NCBI RefSeq assembly: GCF_014281125.1
Contig: NZ_JACOEA010000001.1
Location: forward strand, 124,001-188,000
Direction of reading: 5' to 3'
Length of the DNA: 64,000 nt
Origin: Lawsonibacter celer
GTDB taxonomy: Bacteria; Bacillota; Clostridia; Oscillospirales; Oscillospiraceae
In this document: piece by piece, positions 50,530 to 60,760 of the stretch
Position numbering within the stretch: the stretch's first letter is position 1
Layout: each line of letters starts with the position of its first letter
Program-made: the position numbers and the translations under genes
The notes under the pieces: model-generated
What the model was told of the DNA's origin: nothing
The model's input: the letters and a program-made list of their open reading frames with translations, nothing else
Databases searched by the model: none

Positions 50530-52970
50530 GGGTTGTCTCCTTCCTCATCCTCCAGCTCCAGTTCCTGATACTTGCTCTCGATCAGCGCATCCACGCTGCC
50601 CCGCATGACGCCTTTGAATTCGCCGTCTACAAAGCCGGACACATGGCCCCGCACATGGCCGTCCAGCCGCATGACGCCGTTGTGAAAGCGCTGTTTGCGG
50701 TCCCGGCTGAGGGTAAGGGCGGTGTGCTCGATAATCGTGTCGCCCAGCACCAGAAGCTGGGGCAGCACGGTCATAACCAGGATAATGGAGGTAAGCGTGC
50801 CCCGGCCCAATGTGGCGCCGATGGAGGAAATAATGGTGTCGGTGGAGATCTCACCGATGAGGAAGCCCGCCACGGTCATGATGGTGCCCGAGGTGAGCAC
50901 GGTGGGGAATGCCTGGTTCAACGCCTCGATAGCTGCCGCCTGGGGCTTCATGCCCCGCTTCAGATCCATATAGCGGTTGGTGATGACAATGGCGTAGTCA
51001 ATGGTGGCACCCATCTGGATGGCAGAGATAATGAGATAGCTCATAAAGAACAGGTTGGTGCCCGTCAGGTAGGGGAAGGAGAAGTTGATCCAGATGGAGC
51101 CCTGGATGGTAAGCACCAACAGCACGGGCAGACCGGCGGATTGGAAGGTAAAGAGCAAAATGACCATGACGAAGAGCACGGTGAGCACGCTGATCTTCAG
51201 ATTGTCACCGGAGAAGGAGTCCGACAGGTCCCTGGCATTGGTGGAGTTGCCCACCAGTACCACATCATCTCCAAAGTAGTCGGCGGCAATGGCGCGGATG
51301 CTGTCCAGTAGGGCATAGGTCTCCTCGCCCTCCTCCGGCAGATCAGCGGTAAATACCAGCCGGGTCCAGTGCTCCCCCTGAAGCTGCTTCAGGCCCATGT
51401 CCAGGGTGTCCTGTAGCTCCTCTACCCGCTGGGCCTGGTCGCCGGTAAGATTGACCACACCCTTGTCTTTCTGCTCTAGGAGAAACTGGAAAATATCCAG
51501 CAGGGGAACGCTATAGTCGTCCGGGTCCTGAAACACGGCCCCATATTCCTCCACGGAAAGGCCGTATGCCTGGTAGAGCAGGCGGGAGAGCTCAATATCC
51601 ACCCCGGCCAGCTCGGCAAACTGCCTGGGATTGGTCTTATCGGTGAGGTAGCGGCCGTCCTCCACCTCGATATTGGCAAGGCCCGTGGCCTCGGTAATCC
51701 CATCTAAGGCCTCCACACGGCGCAGGATGGAGCGCTCGCTGGCGTAGTCGCCCCTGGGCACCAGCACGGCGATGGTGTTGTGATAGCCGAAGGTGTCATT
51801 TACTTTGTCCAGCGCGATGCGGGAAGCGGGTTTATTGCCGGAATTGGTGGAGTTGGTGGAGAATACATAGTCACACCAGCTGGAAAAGAATATGGAGGCC
51901 ACCATGACCACTGCGAAAAGGACGGGCAGGACAAAGCGCAGTTTCATGACCGCCTTGCCCCAGAAGCTGATGCGGGGCACAAAATTTTTGTGTCGGGTCT
52001 TTTCGATTTCCTTATTAAAGAGCATAAGCAGACCGGGCATCAGGAAGAACACCGTGAGCATGGAGCACACGATGCCCTTGGAGAGCACGATGCCCATGTC
52101 AAAGCCGATGCGAAACTGCATGAGCATCAGGGCCACCAGGCCGGAAATGGTGGTCAGGGAGGAGGAGGAGATCTCTACAATGGCCTTGGCCAGGGAAGAG
52201 ATGTCGGCCTCCCTGGCGTCCAGAAATTCCCGCTCTTCCATATAGCGGTGGCAGAAAATGATGGCGTAGTCGATGGCCAGCGCCAGCTGGAGGACCACGG
52301 CGATGGCGTTGGTAATGAACGAAATGGAGCCGAAAATAAAATTGGTGCCCATGTTCAGGATGGCGGAGACCACAAAGACAATGAGAAAGACGAGCACCTC
52401 CATATAGCTCTTGGAGGTGAAGAGCAATACCGCCACAATGACCGCGGCGGCGATCACCAGAATGACGCTCATTTCCCGCATAAGACTGCTGGAGTCATAG
52501 CCGGTGCCCCCGTCCACCACATAGCTGTCATAGGGCGCGGTTAAATCCCGTACGGCCTGAAGCGCCGCGTCAGTCTCTGCCTCGCCGCTCTCCCCGTCAA
52601 AGGAGACGGAGAAAAGCGCGGAGGAGTCCCGGTAGTGCTCCTGACTGTCATCAAACGTCACTCCGGAGACGCCGCGGATCTCCGAGAGCTGCTGGGAGAG
52701 CTGTTCGGCCTGATCGTAAGTAAGGTTGGAGACCATAACCTGGGCACTGGCGTAGGTGGTGAATTCCTCCTCCATTAGGGACAGGCCCTGCCGTGTCTCC
52801 GTATCGGCGGGGAGATAGGAGGTAATATCGTTGTTGATCTCCACCTTGGAGATGGAGGTGGCGGAAAAGAGCACCGCCGCGGCGAACACCAGAAAGAAGG
52901 CCTTGCGCTTGTCGACAATAAAGCGGGCCAGCTTTTCCATGGGACTTTCGGTGTGCTTTTGCTCTGACAT
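50526..52970 (-). CDS. MMPL/RND-family transporter
   Basis: 814 aa from ATG 52970. Two RND halves, each with six helices: one helix, a large extracytoplasmic domain, five helices. Typical positions: IDYAIIFCHRYMEER and IDYAIVITNRYMDLKRG (helix-4 type). It belongs to the Gram-positive MMPL/YdfJ group that exports lipids, siderophores or toxic amphiphiles. The downstream gene gives a large surface protein, and the upstream gene is a TetR regulator, 4 bases away. Substrate unknown; a lipid or membrane-stress substrate is likely. Confidence 0.92.
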   Translation of the reverse strand: MSEQKHTESPMEKLARFIVDKRKAFFLVFAAAVLFSATSISKVEINNDITSYLPADTETRQGLSLMEEEFTTYASAQVMVSNLTYDQAEQLSQQLSEIRGVSGVTFDDSQEHYRDSSALFSVSFDGESGEAETDAALQAVRDLTAPYDSYVVDGGTGYDSSSLMREMSVILVIAAAVIVAVLLFTSKSYMEVLVFLIVFVVSAILNMGTNFIFGSISFITNAIAVVLQLALAIDYAIIFCHRYMEEREFLDAREADISSLAKAIVEISSSSLTTISGLVALMLMQFRIGFDMGIVLSKGIVCSMLTVFFLMPGLLMLFNKEIEKTRHKNFVPRISFWGKAVMKLRFVLPVLFAVVMVASIFFSSWCDYVFSTNSTNSGNKPASRIALDKVNDTFGYHNTIAVLVPRGDYASERSILRRVEALDGITEATGLANIEVEDGRYLTDKTNPRQFAELAGVDIELSRLLYQAYGLSVEEYGAVFQDPDDYSVPLLDIFQFLLEQKDKGVVNLTGDQAQRVEELQDTLDMGLKQLQGEHWTRLVFTADLPEEGEETYALLDSIRAIAADYFGDDVVLVGNSTNARDLSDSFSGDNLKISVLTVLFVMVILLFTFQSAGLPVLLVLTIQGSIWINFSFPYLTGTNLFFMSYLIISAIQMGATIDYAIVITNRYMDLKRGMKPQAAAIEALNQAFPTVLTSGTIMTVAGFLIGEISTDTIISSIGATLGRGTLTSIILVMTVLPQLLVLGDTIIEHTALTLSRDRKQRFHNGVMRLDGHVRGHVSGFVDGEFKGVMRGSVDALIESKYQELELEDEEGDNP

Positions 52971-52974
52971 AGGA

Positions 52975-53577
52975 TCAGCCTTTCTGCGCCGGATGGTCCG
53001 GCAGGGGGATGAAACGCTCCAGGTGGCGGAGGAGGACCGGTTCCGGTACGCTGGTGTCCGTCTCCAGCCACCAGCGGGTAAGGGCGAGAATGGCCCCCGC
53101 ATAGAAGTGGGCGGTCAGCTCCGGATCAAAGTCCGGGGCGGGACAGATGACGGCAGGGTCAGACAGCTTGCGGCGCAGCTCGTCGGCAACGGTGTCCTCC
53201 AAAAGCAGCAGCTCTGTCTCGCCGCTGGGGATACCCACCTGATAGAGGCCTCTGTGCTCCTGCATAAAGGCCAGGGCATTGTGAAACACGGCCAGAAAGT
53301 ATTCCTTGATATCGGCTGCCTGGGACAGGGTGGGGGTGGATTTTGCAAACTCCTCCTGCATCAGATCCGCCACAGTCCATCGCAGAAGGCCCTGCTTGTC
53401 GTCAAAATGGGAGTAAAATGTGGTCCGGTGTACCATGGCCCTTTGACAGATGTCCACTACGGAAATCTGGGAGATCGGTCGCTCCTCCAGCAGGGAGAGC
53501 AGCGCTTCCGAAAGGAATTTCCGTGTCCTTCGCTGACGCAGATCCGGTTGACCGGAGACTAATTTAGCCTGTTTCAT
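52975..53577 (-). CDS. TetR/AcrR-family regulator of the MMPL operon
   Basis: 200 aa. N-terminal TRKFLSEALLSLLEERPISQ and VVDICQRAMVHRTTFYSHFDDKQ helix-turn-helix; C-terminal ligand domain helical (TetR_C_7-like). First gene of the three-gene operon; the ATG has GGAGGC upstream. Probably represses the operon and responds to the exported compound. Confidence 0.92.
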   Translation of the reverse strand: MKQAKLVSGQPDLRQRRTRKFLSEALLSLLEERPISQISVVDICQRAMVHRTTFYSHFDDKQGLLRWTVADLMQEEFAKSTPTLSQAADIKEYFLAVFHNALAFMQEHRGLYQVGIPSGETELLLLEDTVADELRRKLSDPAVICPAPDFDPELTAHFYAGAILALTRWWLETDTSVPEPVLLRHLERFIPLPDHPAQKG

Positions 53578-53754
53578 ATGGAAGCCTCCTTTCTCAGTGG
53601 GGGAAGTATAGCACTGTATTCTACAACTGTCAAGATAATATACAGATGTATATTTAAAATGGGGATTTTTCCAAAGAGGGGCGTACTCCGGCCTTGCGGT
53701 TTTTGGTGGAAAGCCTTATAATAAAAACGACAAAAACATGGAGGAGGAGTCGCC

Positions 53755-54933
53755 ATGACCCCCATTGCAGAGGAGAGCCTGAAATTTCACTATGCGAAGA
53801 AGGGCAAAATTGAGGTGTGCACCACGGTCCCCGTCAAGGACAAGCATGACCTGTCCGTGGCCTACACCCCAGGCGTGGCCCAGCCCTGCCTGGAGATCCA
53901 GAAGGATGTGAACAAATCCTACGAGCTGACCCGTCGCTGGAATCTGTGCCTGGTGGTGACCGACGGCAGCGCGGTGCTGGGTCTGGGCGATATCGGCCCG
54001 GAGGCCGGCATGCCTGTTATGGAGGGAAAGTGCGTGCTGTTCAAAGAGTTCGGCGGCGTGGACGCGTTCCCCTTGTGCATCAAGAGTCACGACGTGGACG
54101 AGATCGTGCGCACCATTCAGCTGATCTCCGGCTCCTTTGGCGGCGTGAATCTGGAGGATATCGCCGCCCCCCGCTGCTTTGAGATTGAGGAGAAGCTGAA
54201 GGCCTGCTGTGATATCCCTATTTTCCATGACGACCAGCACGGCACCGCGGTCATTACTCTGGCCGGCCTGACCAACGCCCTCAAGGTGGTGGGCAAGCGG
54301 ATGGACCAGGTAAAGGTGGTTATGAACGGCGCGGGCGCGGCGGCTATTGCCATCTGCAAGCTGCTGCTCTCCGCCGGTGTGGAGGACATCACCCTGTGCG
54401 ACCGCACCGGCGCCATTTACGAGGGGCGGGAGAAGGGCATGAATCCGGTGAAGGAGCAGATTGCCAAGATGACCAACCGGACAAAGCAGCAGGGCGGCCT
54501 TGCCGATGTGCTGGCGGGTGCGGATGTGTTTATCGGCGTATCCGCCCCCGGCTCGGTGACCACAGAGATGGTCAGGACTATGAACCAGGACGCCATTATC
54601 TTTGCCTGTGCCAACCCCACGCCTGAGATTTTTCCCGATGAGGCCAAGGCGGGCGGCGCGGCGGTGGTGGCCACTGGCCGCAGCGATTTCCCCAACCAAA
54701 TCAACAATGTGCTGGCCTTCCCCGGCATTTTCCGGGGCGCGTTCGACGTGCGTGCCAGTGATATCAATGACGAGATGAAGATGGCGGCGGCGGCCGCGCT
54801 GGCTGAGCTTATCACGCCCGAGGAGCTCTCCGCCGATTACATCATTCCCGCCGCCTTTGACCCCCGCGTGGGCAAGGCGGTGGCGGCTGCTGTGGCGGCG
54901 GCCGCCCGCAGGACCGGTGTGGCCCGCATTTGA
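53755..54933 (+). CDS. NAD(P)-dependent malic enzyme
   Basis: 392 aa, short bacterial form. [12 protein letters not shown] substrate loop, [31 protein letters not shown], and Rossmann [17 protein letters not shown]. Converts malate to pyruvate and CO2 with reduction of NAD(P). AGGAGGAG precedes the ATG. Single gene between regulators; it supplies NADPH or pyruvate in fermentation. Confidence 0.95.
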   Translation: MTPIAEESLKFHYAKKGKIEVCTTVPVKDKHDLSVAYTPGVAQPCLEIQKDVNKSYELTRRWNLCLVVTDGSAVLGLGDIGPEAGMPVMEGKCVLFKEFGGVDAFPLCIKSHDVDEIVRTIQLISGSFGGVNLEDIAAPRCFEIEEKLKACCDIPIFHDDQHGTAVITLAGLTNALKVVGKRMDQVKVVMNGAGAAAIAICKLLLSAGVEDITLCDRTGAIYEGREKGMNPVKEQIAKMTNRTKQQGGLADVLAGADVFIGVSAPGSVTTEMVRTMNQDAIIFACANPTPEIFPDEAKAGGAAVVATGRSDFPNQINNVLAFPGIFRGAFDVRASDINDEMKMAAAAALAELITPEELSADYIIPAAFDPRVGKAVAAAVAAAARRTGVARI

Positions 54934-54990
54934 AAGCGGGGAGGCCGGGCGCACTTTCCCCGGAAGCCGAAGGAGCCATTGTTGTCAATA

Positions 54991-55032
54991 AAAAACAGCG
55001 CGTACTGCAATTTTGCGGTACGCGCTGTTTTT
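54991..55032. terminator. Bidirectional terminator after malic enzyme
   Basis: AAAAACAGCGCGTAC (54991-55005) / GTACGCGCTGTTTTT (55018-55032). Confidence 0.93.
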
Positions 55033-55076
55033 CTGTCTGCTGAGCCGGGGCGGAGACCGCGAAAGCCTATCCGGGG

Positions 55077-55847
55077 TCAGGTGACAAGTTTGACCATCAG
55101 CATGGCCGCGCCCAAAGCGGCCAGCACCACGCCGGTGATACGGTTGAGAGTCCTGGCGTCCGCCTTGTTGGCAAACAGCGCGGACCCGCGGGCCCCCGCT
55201 AGGGTAGCGAGGATGCATATCGCTAAGGCAAACAGATCCGGCATGCCGCCGATGGCCATGTGAGTGGCGGCGCCGGTAAAGGCGGTAAAGGTCATGATAA
55301 ATACGCTGGTGCCCACAGCGGTTTTCAGCTCATAGCCCAGCACACTGGTGAGCACCAGCAGCATCATCATACCGCCGCCCGCGCCTACAAAGCCGCAGAT
55401 AAAGCCGACCACTATGCCGCAGAGGATGGATTGCACCACTTTCTGACGGATGGTTTTGTGCTCCAAGCGCTCTTTTGTGGTCATGACTGGGCGGACAATA
55501 AATTTGATACCCAGCAGCAGGGTCATAAAGACTGAAAAGCCGCCCATGGTGGTGTTTGGCACCAGCTTGGCCACAAAGCTGCCCACCACAGTGAAGAGCA
55601 GTACGGCGGCCAGCATGACCAGGCCGTTTTTGATGTCCAGGTTCTTGTGCTTGCCGTAAGTATAGGCCGATACCGCGGAGGCCAGTACATCGGAGGCAAG
55701 AGAGATCCCAACCGCCTCATAGGCGGGAAAACCGAGAAAGGTGATGAGCATAGGGGAGATGACCGCCGCTGCGGAGAGCCCGGCCAGCCCGGTGCCGATT
55801 CCGGCTCCCAGCCCGGCGATGATGCAGACAATGGCTTTGGGTATCAT
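55077..55847 (-). CDS. TauE/SafE-family sulfite/organosulfonate exporter-like protein
   Basis: 256 aa from ATG 55847, which overlaps the MarR stop by 4 bases. Eight predicted helices; the duplicated family motif appears as GAGIGTGLAGLSAAAV and GFICGFVGAGGGMMMLLVL. The family moves sulfur-containing anions or related acids. MarR-controlled operon. The substrate is not decided. Confidence 0.92.
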   Translation of the reverse strand: MIPKAIVCIIAGLGAGIGTGLAGLSAAAVISPMLITFLGFPAYEAVGISLASDVLASAVSAYTYGKHKNLDIKNGLVMLAAVLLFTVVGSFVAKLVPNTTMGGFSVFMTLLLGIKFIVRPVMTTKERLEHKTIRQKVVQSILCGIVVGFICGFVGAGGGMMMLLVLTSVLGYELKTAVGTSVFIMTFTAFTGAATHMAIGGMPDLFALAICILATLAGARGSALFANKADARTLNRITGVVLAALGAAMLMVKLVT

Positions 55848-56281
55848 AATGGCATTCCCTCCCTGAGCTGTGCCAGCAGATGCCGCGTCAGCCGGTCCAT
55901 GACCCCGCGTTCCTCCTCTGTGACGCCCTGAAAAACACGCTGGAAAAAGGCTCGCTGGGCCTCCTGCGCCGCACTCACAGCCTGAGTTGATGCCGGAAGA
56001 AGGCTGAGCCGGAGTACACGGCGGTCCTGCGGGTCCCGGCGGGCGGCGAGAAAGCTGCGGCGGGTCAGAGCGTCTACAGACTTGCACACGTGGGACTTGG
56101 TCAGCCCGCGCATCTCCACCATATCACGGGCTGTGTCAAACCCAGGGTTGTTGGAGAGGAAAAGCAGCACATCAAGCTCGTTGCGGGTGAGCTGGTAGGA
56201 CTGCTCCACCGGGTGAAGCGCGGCGGCATAGCCCCGTTTGAAATGCTGAAAGAGCGCAAGCAGTTCGGATGCCTTGGGCAT
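55844..56281 (-). CDS. MarR-family regulator
   Basis: 145 aa from ATG 56281 (GGAGGG upstream; a longer start at 56317 is unlikely). Winged helix: ELDVLLFLSNNPGFDTARD, GLTKSHVCKSVDALTRRSFL, the DPQDRRVLRL wing. Co-transcribed with the TauE gene and probably its repressor. Confidence 0.92.
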   Translation of the reverse strand: MPKASELLALFQHFKRGYAAALHPVEQSYQLTRNELDVLLFLSNNPGFDTARDMVEMRGLTKSHVCKSVDALTRRSFLAARRDPQDRRVLRLSLLPASTQAVSAAQEAQRAFFQRVFQGVTEEERGVMDRLTRHLLAQLREGMPL

Positions 56282-56424
56282 AGCACATCCCTCCACAAAA
56301 GGTTTAAAATGAAACAATTCGAATACGGACTATTTTAGCAGATACCGGCCAAATGTCAAGCACCTTTGCAATTGCCCCGCATGTATCGTATAATAATAAG
56401 GCAGAAGAAAAGGATGTGAAGACT

Positions 56425-57282
56425 ATGAAAACGGGCATTGTGCTGGAGGGCGGCGCATTTCGGACCATCTATTCCAGCGGCGTGTGCGACGCGCTGCTCA
56501 CCGCCGGACTGTTGCCGGACTATGTGATTGGGGTATCGGCGGGGATTGCCTACGGGGTCAGCTATGTGTCCAGACAGCCGGGTCGGAACCTGGAGATTCT
56601 CACCCGCTTCGGCAACGACAGGCGGTATATGGGACTGGGCAATTTCCTGCGGCGGGAAAACCGGTCCTACTTTGGGCTGGATTTTATTTATCGGGAGATT
56701 CCGGATCAGCTGCTTCCCTTTGATTACGATGCCTATGGGGCATTTCCGGGACAGGTGGAGGCGGTGGTGACCAACCTGGACACGGGGAAAGCGGAATATC
56801 TGCCGGTGCCGCCGGGGCGGGACGAGGAAAGGGTACTCCAGGCGACCTGTGCGCTGCCCTTCCTCTTCCCGGTGTTTCGCATCCGCGGGACGCCGTATTT
56901 GGACGGCGGGGCGGCGGATGCCATCCCCTACGAGCGGGCGTTTGCCATGGGCTGTGACCGGGTGGTGGTGGTGCTCACCCGTGAGCGGGAATACCGAAGG
57001 GAGCCGGAGAGGCTTCAAACGCTCATTGACCGGGTCTATGGAAAAAAGTATCCCAAATTCTGCGAGACTATGTGCCGCCGGGCAGAGAGCTATAACGCGG
57101 CCCGGGACCGGCTTTTCCAGCTGGAACAGGAGGGCAGAGTGCTTCTCTTCGCCCCGCGGAGTACCAGCGGCTTCTCGCGTACAGAGCGGGATACAGCCAA
57201 AATCAAGGCGCTCTGGCAGGATGGATATGATGCCGGGCTGGCGCGGCTGGAGCAGGTGCGCGGCTTCTGGGAACGAGAATAA
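56425..57282 (+). CDS. Patatin-like phospholipase
   Basis: 285 aa from ATG 56425. Oxyanion motif LEGGAFRT, nucleophile elbow IGVSAGIAYG (GxSxG with Ser), and catalytic Asp in YLDGGAADAIP (DGG). Close to bacterial YjjU/RssA-type phospholipases. Acts on phospholipids or lysophospholipids in the cytoplasm or membrane. Convergent with ppk1 over a shared terminator. Confidence 0.93.
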   Translation: MKTGIVLEGGAFRTIYSSGVCDALLTAGLLPDYVIGVSAGIAYGVSYVSRQPGRNLEILTRFGNDRRYMGLGNFLRRENRSYFGLDFIYREIPDQLLPFDYDAYGAFPGQVEAVVTNLDTGKAEYLPVPPGRDEERVLQATCALPFLFPVFRIRGTPYLDGGAADAIPYERAFAMGCDRVVVVLTREREYRREPERLQTLIDRVYGKKYPKFCETMCRRAESYNAARDRLFQLEQEGRVLLFAPRSTSGFSRTERDTAKIKALWQDGYDAGLARLEQVRGFWERE

Positions 57283-57325
57283 GGAAAACGGTCCGGCCAA
57301 GTCTGGCTGGACCGTTTTCCTTTTA
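57281..57325. terminator. Bidirectional terminator between patatin and ppk1
   Basis: Stem of AAGGAAAACGGTCC with its complement, loop GGCCAAGTCTGGCT, TTTT after. Confidence 0.92.
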
Positions 57326-59473
57326 TTCCGTGCCCTGCAGTCTATGCAGCAGACGCTTCAGAAGGCCTTGCTGGAGGGGCTTGACGCTTTGGGGCGGATG
57401 GGCGGCGTTCTCGCGGGCCTGGCGCTGGGCCTCCTCCATCATGGCATCCTGGGCGCAGAACGCCGCCTCGCCTCGTCGAGGGAGGGGAGCATACACCCCG
57501 TCCGGACCCATGACACGGGCCTTTACATTATCCTGACAGAGCAGATCAATATAGTGGCGCAGCTGCCTGCGGATGTCGGGGTCCAGAATGGGGCAGGCGA
57601 TCTCTACCCGGCGCTCGGTATTGCGGGTCATAAAATCCGCTGAGCCGATATACAGGCGCTCCTCCGGGCCGGAGCCGAAGGCGAAGATCCGAGGGTGCTC
57701 CAGAAAGCGGCCCACAATGGAGAAAATGCGGACATGCTCGGTAAGGCCGGGCACGCCGGGCCGCAGACAGGAGATGCCCCGCACATTCATCACCACCTCC
57801 ACCCCGGCCTGGCTGGCCTGAGCCAGCTTGTCAATCAACTCCCGGTCGGTGACCGAGTTGACCTTGATAAATATGCGGGCATCCTTTCCCTGGCAGGCCT
57901 TGGCGATCTCCTCGTCCATCCGCTCCAGCAGCCTGGGCTTGAGGCCGTGGGGGGCGACCAGCAGATGGCGGTACTCCCCGTCCAGATTGGCGGTGGACAT
58001 GTTCTGGAAAAAGGCTGCCGCGTCCGCGCCGATGGCAGAGTTTGCGGTCATCAGGCAGAAATCGGTGTACATCCGCGCGGTTTTTTCATTGTAGTTTCCG
58101 GTGCCGATCTGGGTGATGTACTGGATGTGGGAGCGCTCCCGCCGGGTGATCAGGCAGATCTTCGAGTGGACCTTGAAGCCCTCGAAGCCGTAGATGACGG
58201 TGCACCCGGCCTCCTCCAGACGCTCAGCCCAGGCGATGTTGTTCTGCTCGTCAAAGCGGGCGCGCAGCTCCATGAGCACCGTCACATCCTTGCCGTTTTC
58301 CGCGGCGGCGGACAGGTACTCCACCAGCTTGGCGGTGGAGGCCAGCCGGTAAATGGTGATCTTGATGGAGAGCACCGCCGGGTCTGCGGCCGCCTCCTTT
58401 ACCAGCTTCAAAAAAGGCTCCATGGAGTGGTAGGGGTAATAGAGCAGCGCATCCCGGCGCAGCACTTGGGGGATCAAGGGCTCACCCTTTACAAGCCCTG
58501 CAGGCCACTGGGGCGTGTAGGGCGCGTTGCACAGGGCGGCGGCGCTCTCGGGGGGCAGCTTGCTCTCCAGCGCGAACACATACCCCAGAGAGATGGGCGC
58601 TTTTGTGAGGAATACCTGCTCGCCCGTCAGTTCCAACCGCCTGCATAGATAGTCCATGAGGGCCTGCCCCGCCTCACCCTGGATTTCCAGCCGCACAGGG
58701 GCCAGACGGGCGCGCTTTTTGAGGACCTTTTTCATGTGCTGGCGGAAATCGTCATTGACGTCGTAGTCCTCGTCCTCGGGGCTGATGTCCGCGTTGCGGG
58801 TGACGGAGATGACGCATTTGGCCTCTACCTGATAGCTGTCAAACAGTTCATCCGCGTAAGCCAGCACCAGCTGTTCGGTAAGCACATAGCGCAGGCCCCT
58901 CTCCTCCAGCTGCAGGAAGGGGGGCAGAGACTTGGGTATGGGCACCACACCGAAGCAGATCTCGCCATTTCGGCGCAGCGCCAGGGCGATATTCAGGGAT
59001 TTGGTGGGCAGGTGCGGAAAGGGGTGGTGGGCATCCACCACCTGCGGGGAGAGCACGGGCATGATATAGTCTCTGAAGTAGCGCTCCGTCTGCTTGCGCT
59101 CCTTCAGGTCCAGCTCCCCCACGCCCAGATTGCAGATGTTGCAGGAGCGCAGCCGGGTCTCCAGATGGGTGAACAGCTTGTCCCGCTGTTTGTACAGGGG
59201 AGGGACAGCCTTAAAAATAAGCTTGAGCTGCTCGTCGGGAGTGAGACCGCTTTTACTGTCCACATGGGAGTGTTTGATAAGGGCCATATCCGAGATGGAG
59301 CCCACCCGGATCATAAAGAATTCGTCCAGATTGCTGGTAAAGATGGCGGCGAATTTCAGCCGCTCGAACAGGGGGACGGACTCGTCCCAGGCCTCATCCA
59401 TGACCCGCTCGTCAAAGCGCAGCCAGGACAGTTCCCGCTCCTGGGTGTAGCGGGTATCGACTTGAGAGGACAT
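57323..59473 (-). CDS. ppk1: Polyphosphate kinase 1
   Basis: 716 aa, usual length. The N-terminal ELSWLRFDERVMDEA, the middle YHSMEPFLKLV, and the phospho-His region FEGFKVHSKICLI with TGNYNEKTARMYTDF. It makes polyphosphate from ATP. ppx lies 4 bases upstream in the same direction, so synthesis and breakdown are co-expressed. Confidence 0.96.
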   Translation of the reverse strand: MSSQVDTRYTQERELSWLRFDERVMDEAWDESVPLFERLKFAAIFTSNLDEFFMIRVGSISDMALIKHSHVDSKSGLTPDEQLKLIFKAVPPLYKQRDKLFTHLETRLRSCNICNLGVGELDLKERKQTERYFRDYIMPVLSPQVVDAHHPFPHLPTKSLNIALALRRNGEICFGVVPIPKSLPPFLQLEERGLRYVLTEQLVLAYADELFDSYQVEAKCVISVTRNADISPEDEDYDVNDDFRQHMKKVLKKRARLAPVRLEIQGEAGQALMDYLCRRLELTGEQVFLTKAPISLGYVFALESKLPPESAAALCNAPYTPQWPAGLVKGEPLIPQVLRRDALLYYPYHSMEPFLKLVKEAAADPAVLSIKITIYRLASTAKLVEYLSAAAENGKDVTVLMELRARFDEQNNIAWAERLEEAGCTVIYGFEGFKVHSKICLITRRERSHIQYITQIGTGNYNEKTARMYTDFCLMTANSAIGADAAAFFQNMSTANLDGEYRHLLVAPHGLKPRLLERMDEEIAKACQGKDARIFIKVNSVTDRELIDKLAQASQAGVEVVMNVRGISCLRPGVPGLTEHVRIFSIVGRFLEHPRIFAFGSGPEERLYIGSADFMTRNTERRVEIACPILDPDIRRQLRHYIDLLCQDNVKARVMGPDGVYAPLPRRGEAAFCAQDAMMEEAQRQARENAAHPPQSVKPLQQGLLKRLLHRLQGTE

Positions 59474-59477
59474 TGCC

Positions 59478-60377
59478 TTACCCCTCCTTTATGACCCGGC
59501 TGAGCAGATAACCCTCCCGCACACCGGAGGAGCTCACCGAGACGGTCTCCACCCCATAGGCCTTAAGCACCGTGGTGAGGATAATCAGGCCGGGCAGGAT
59601 GGTGTGCACCCGGTCAGGCGCGGAGCGCAGCATCTGACGCAGGGTGTCCCGATCCCCCTTTTTCAAGGAATGGTATAAGCTGTGAATCTCTTCGGCGGGG
59701 ATCAGCCGGTTGTCCGGATCGGCGCCGGCCAGGTCGTTGCACAGGGCGGCCGCGGCCCGGATTGTGCCGCCTACGCCCACCAGGTGCCTGCACCGCACGC
59801 CCAGCGTTTTGGCGCGCTCCAATTCGCGCTCCACATAATTCCGCATGGCGCGGCGCTCCCCCTTGGCGGGGAAGAGCCCGTCTGAAAATTTTGAGAACAG
59901 GGACAGAGAGCCCATGGGAAGGCTGCACCCGGAGGTAATGGCTTCCTCATGGTAGGCGACCAGCTCGGTAGAGCCCCCGCCGATATCGGCCAGCAGGCCG
60001 GAGGGGACGGAACTCTCCAGCATGGCGCCCCGGAAGGAGAGTTCTGCCTCTTCCGCGCCTGTGAGCACCTCCACAGAAATCCCCGTCACTTCCCGTATGG
60101 TCTCCAGCACGTCTTCTGTATTCACGATATTTCGTACGGAAGCGGTGCCGAACACATACAGGTCAGAAATTTGGAAATTATCCAGCAGGGCCTTGAAGCC
60201 GGCCAGCACCCGGCAGGCCACCAAAATGCCGCTGTCAGAGAGCGTGCCGCCGCGGATATACTCAGCCAGGCCGGCCATCTCCTTCTTGTTGAGCAGGCGT
60301 TTGAATTGCTTCCCCTCATATTGATAAATGGACAGGCGGATAGTGTTGGAGCCCACATCCACAATACCACATTTCAA
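59478..60377 (-). CDS. ppx: Exopolyphosphatase/GppA-family phosphatase
   Basis: 299 aa from TTG 60377; chosen because the conserved family start KCGIVDVGSNTIRL follows and GGGGGGAT lies upstream. Sugar-kinase/Hsp70-like fold: DVGSNTIRLSIY phosphate loop, LADIGGGSTELVA second loop, GVGGTIRAAAAL. Short form without the C-terminal HD domain of E. coli Ppx. Degrades polyphosphate or pppGpp. First gene of the ppx-ppk1 pair. Confidence 0.93.
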   Translation of the reverse strand: MKCGIVDVGSNTIRLSIYQYEGKQFKRLLNKKEMAGLAEYIRGGTLSDSGILVACRVLAGFKALLDNFQISDLYVFGTASVRNIVNTEDVLETIREVTGISVEVLTGAEEAELSFRGAMLESSVPSGLLADIGGGSTELVAYHEEAITSGCSLPMGSLSLFSKFSDGLFPAKGERRAMRNYVERELERAKTLGVRCRHLVGVGGTIRAAAALCNDLAGADPDNRLIPAEEIHSLYHSLKKGDRDTLRQMLRSAPDRVHTILPGLIILTTVLKAYGVETVSVSSSGVREGYLLSRVIKEG

Positions 60378-60471
60378 AGTGGAAAATCCCCCCTTTTTCT
60401 TGCATCTTCGACTTATTCTATACCGGCCCTCCTGTGGGGACAAGAAGCATTACAGGATCTTTACCAAAAAA

Positions 60472-60651
60472 TCATACGCTGTTTTCAGAGGGGCGGGCAG
60501 TTGCGATCAGCGCCAGATTGTCACCCAGCACGGTAAAGAAGGCGGCTAGCAGGGCCAATTGGTCGGTGCTGCGTCCCCGGGAGAGCTGAATCGCCGCCAG
60601 CGCGCCCAATAAAGTCAGTGCTTCTCCGGAAGGACCAGCCGCTGAACTCAC
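60472..60651 (-). CDS. Small conserved-looking protein (DUF6774-like?)
   Basis: 59 aa from GTG 60651, with GGGGGTGG just upstream. Contains GEALTLLGALAAIQLSRGRS and LALLAAFFTVLGDNLALIAT, a two-helix pattern I associate with small Oscillospiraceae proteins of unknown function (DUF6774 is a tentative memory). Possibly membrane-associated. Convergent with nothing; it lies between ppx and the aldo/keto reductase. Confidence 0.65.
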   Translation of the reverse strand: MSSAAGPSGEALTLLGALAAIQLSRGRSTDQLALLAAFFTVLGDNLALIATARPSENSV

Positions 60652-60760
60652 ATTACCACCCCCCGTGCCCATCCTATGTGAGCGGAAGGATGGGGGTGCC
60701 GTAGACAGATGAAAAAAAGCGTGATAAAATAAAAAACTGAACTGTTTGGAGGGAAAGGCT

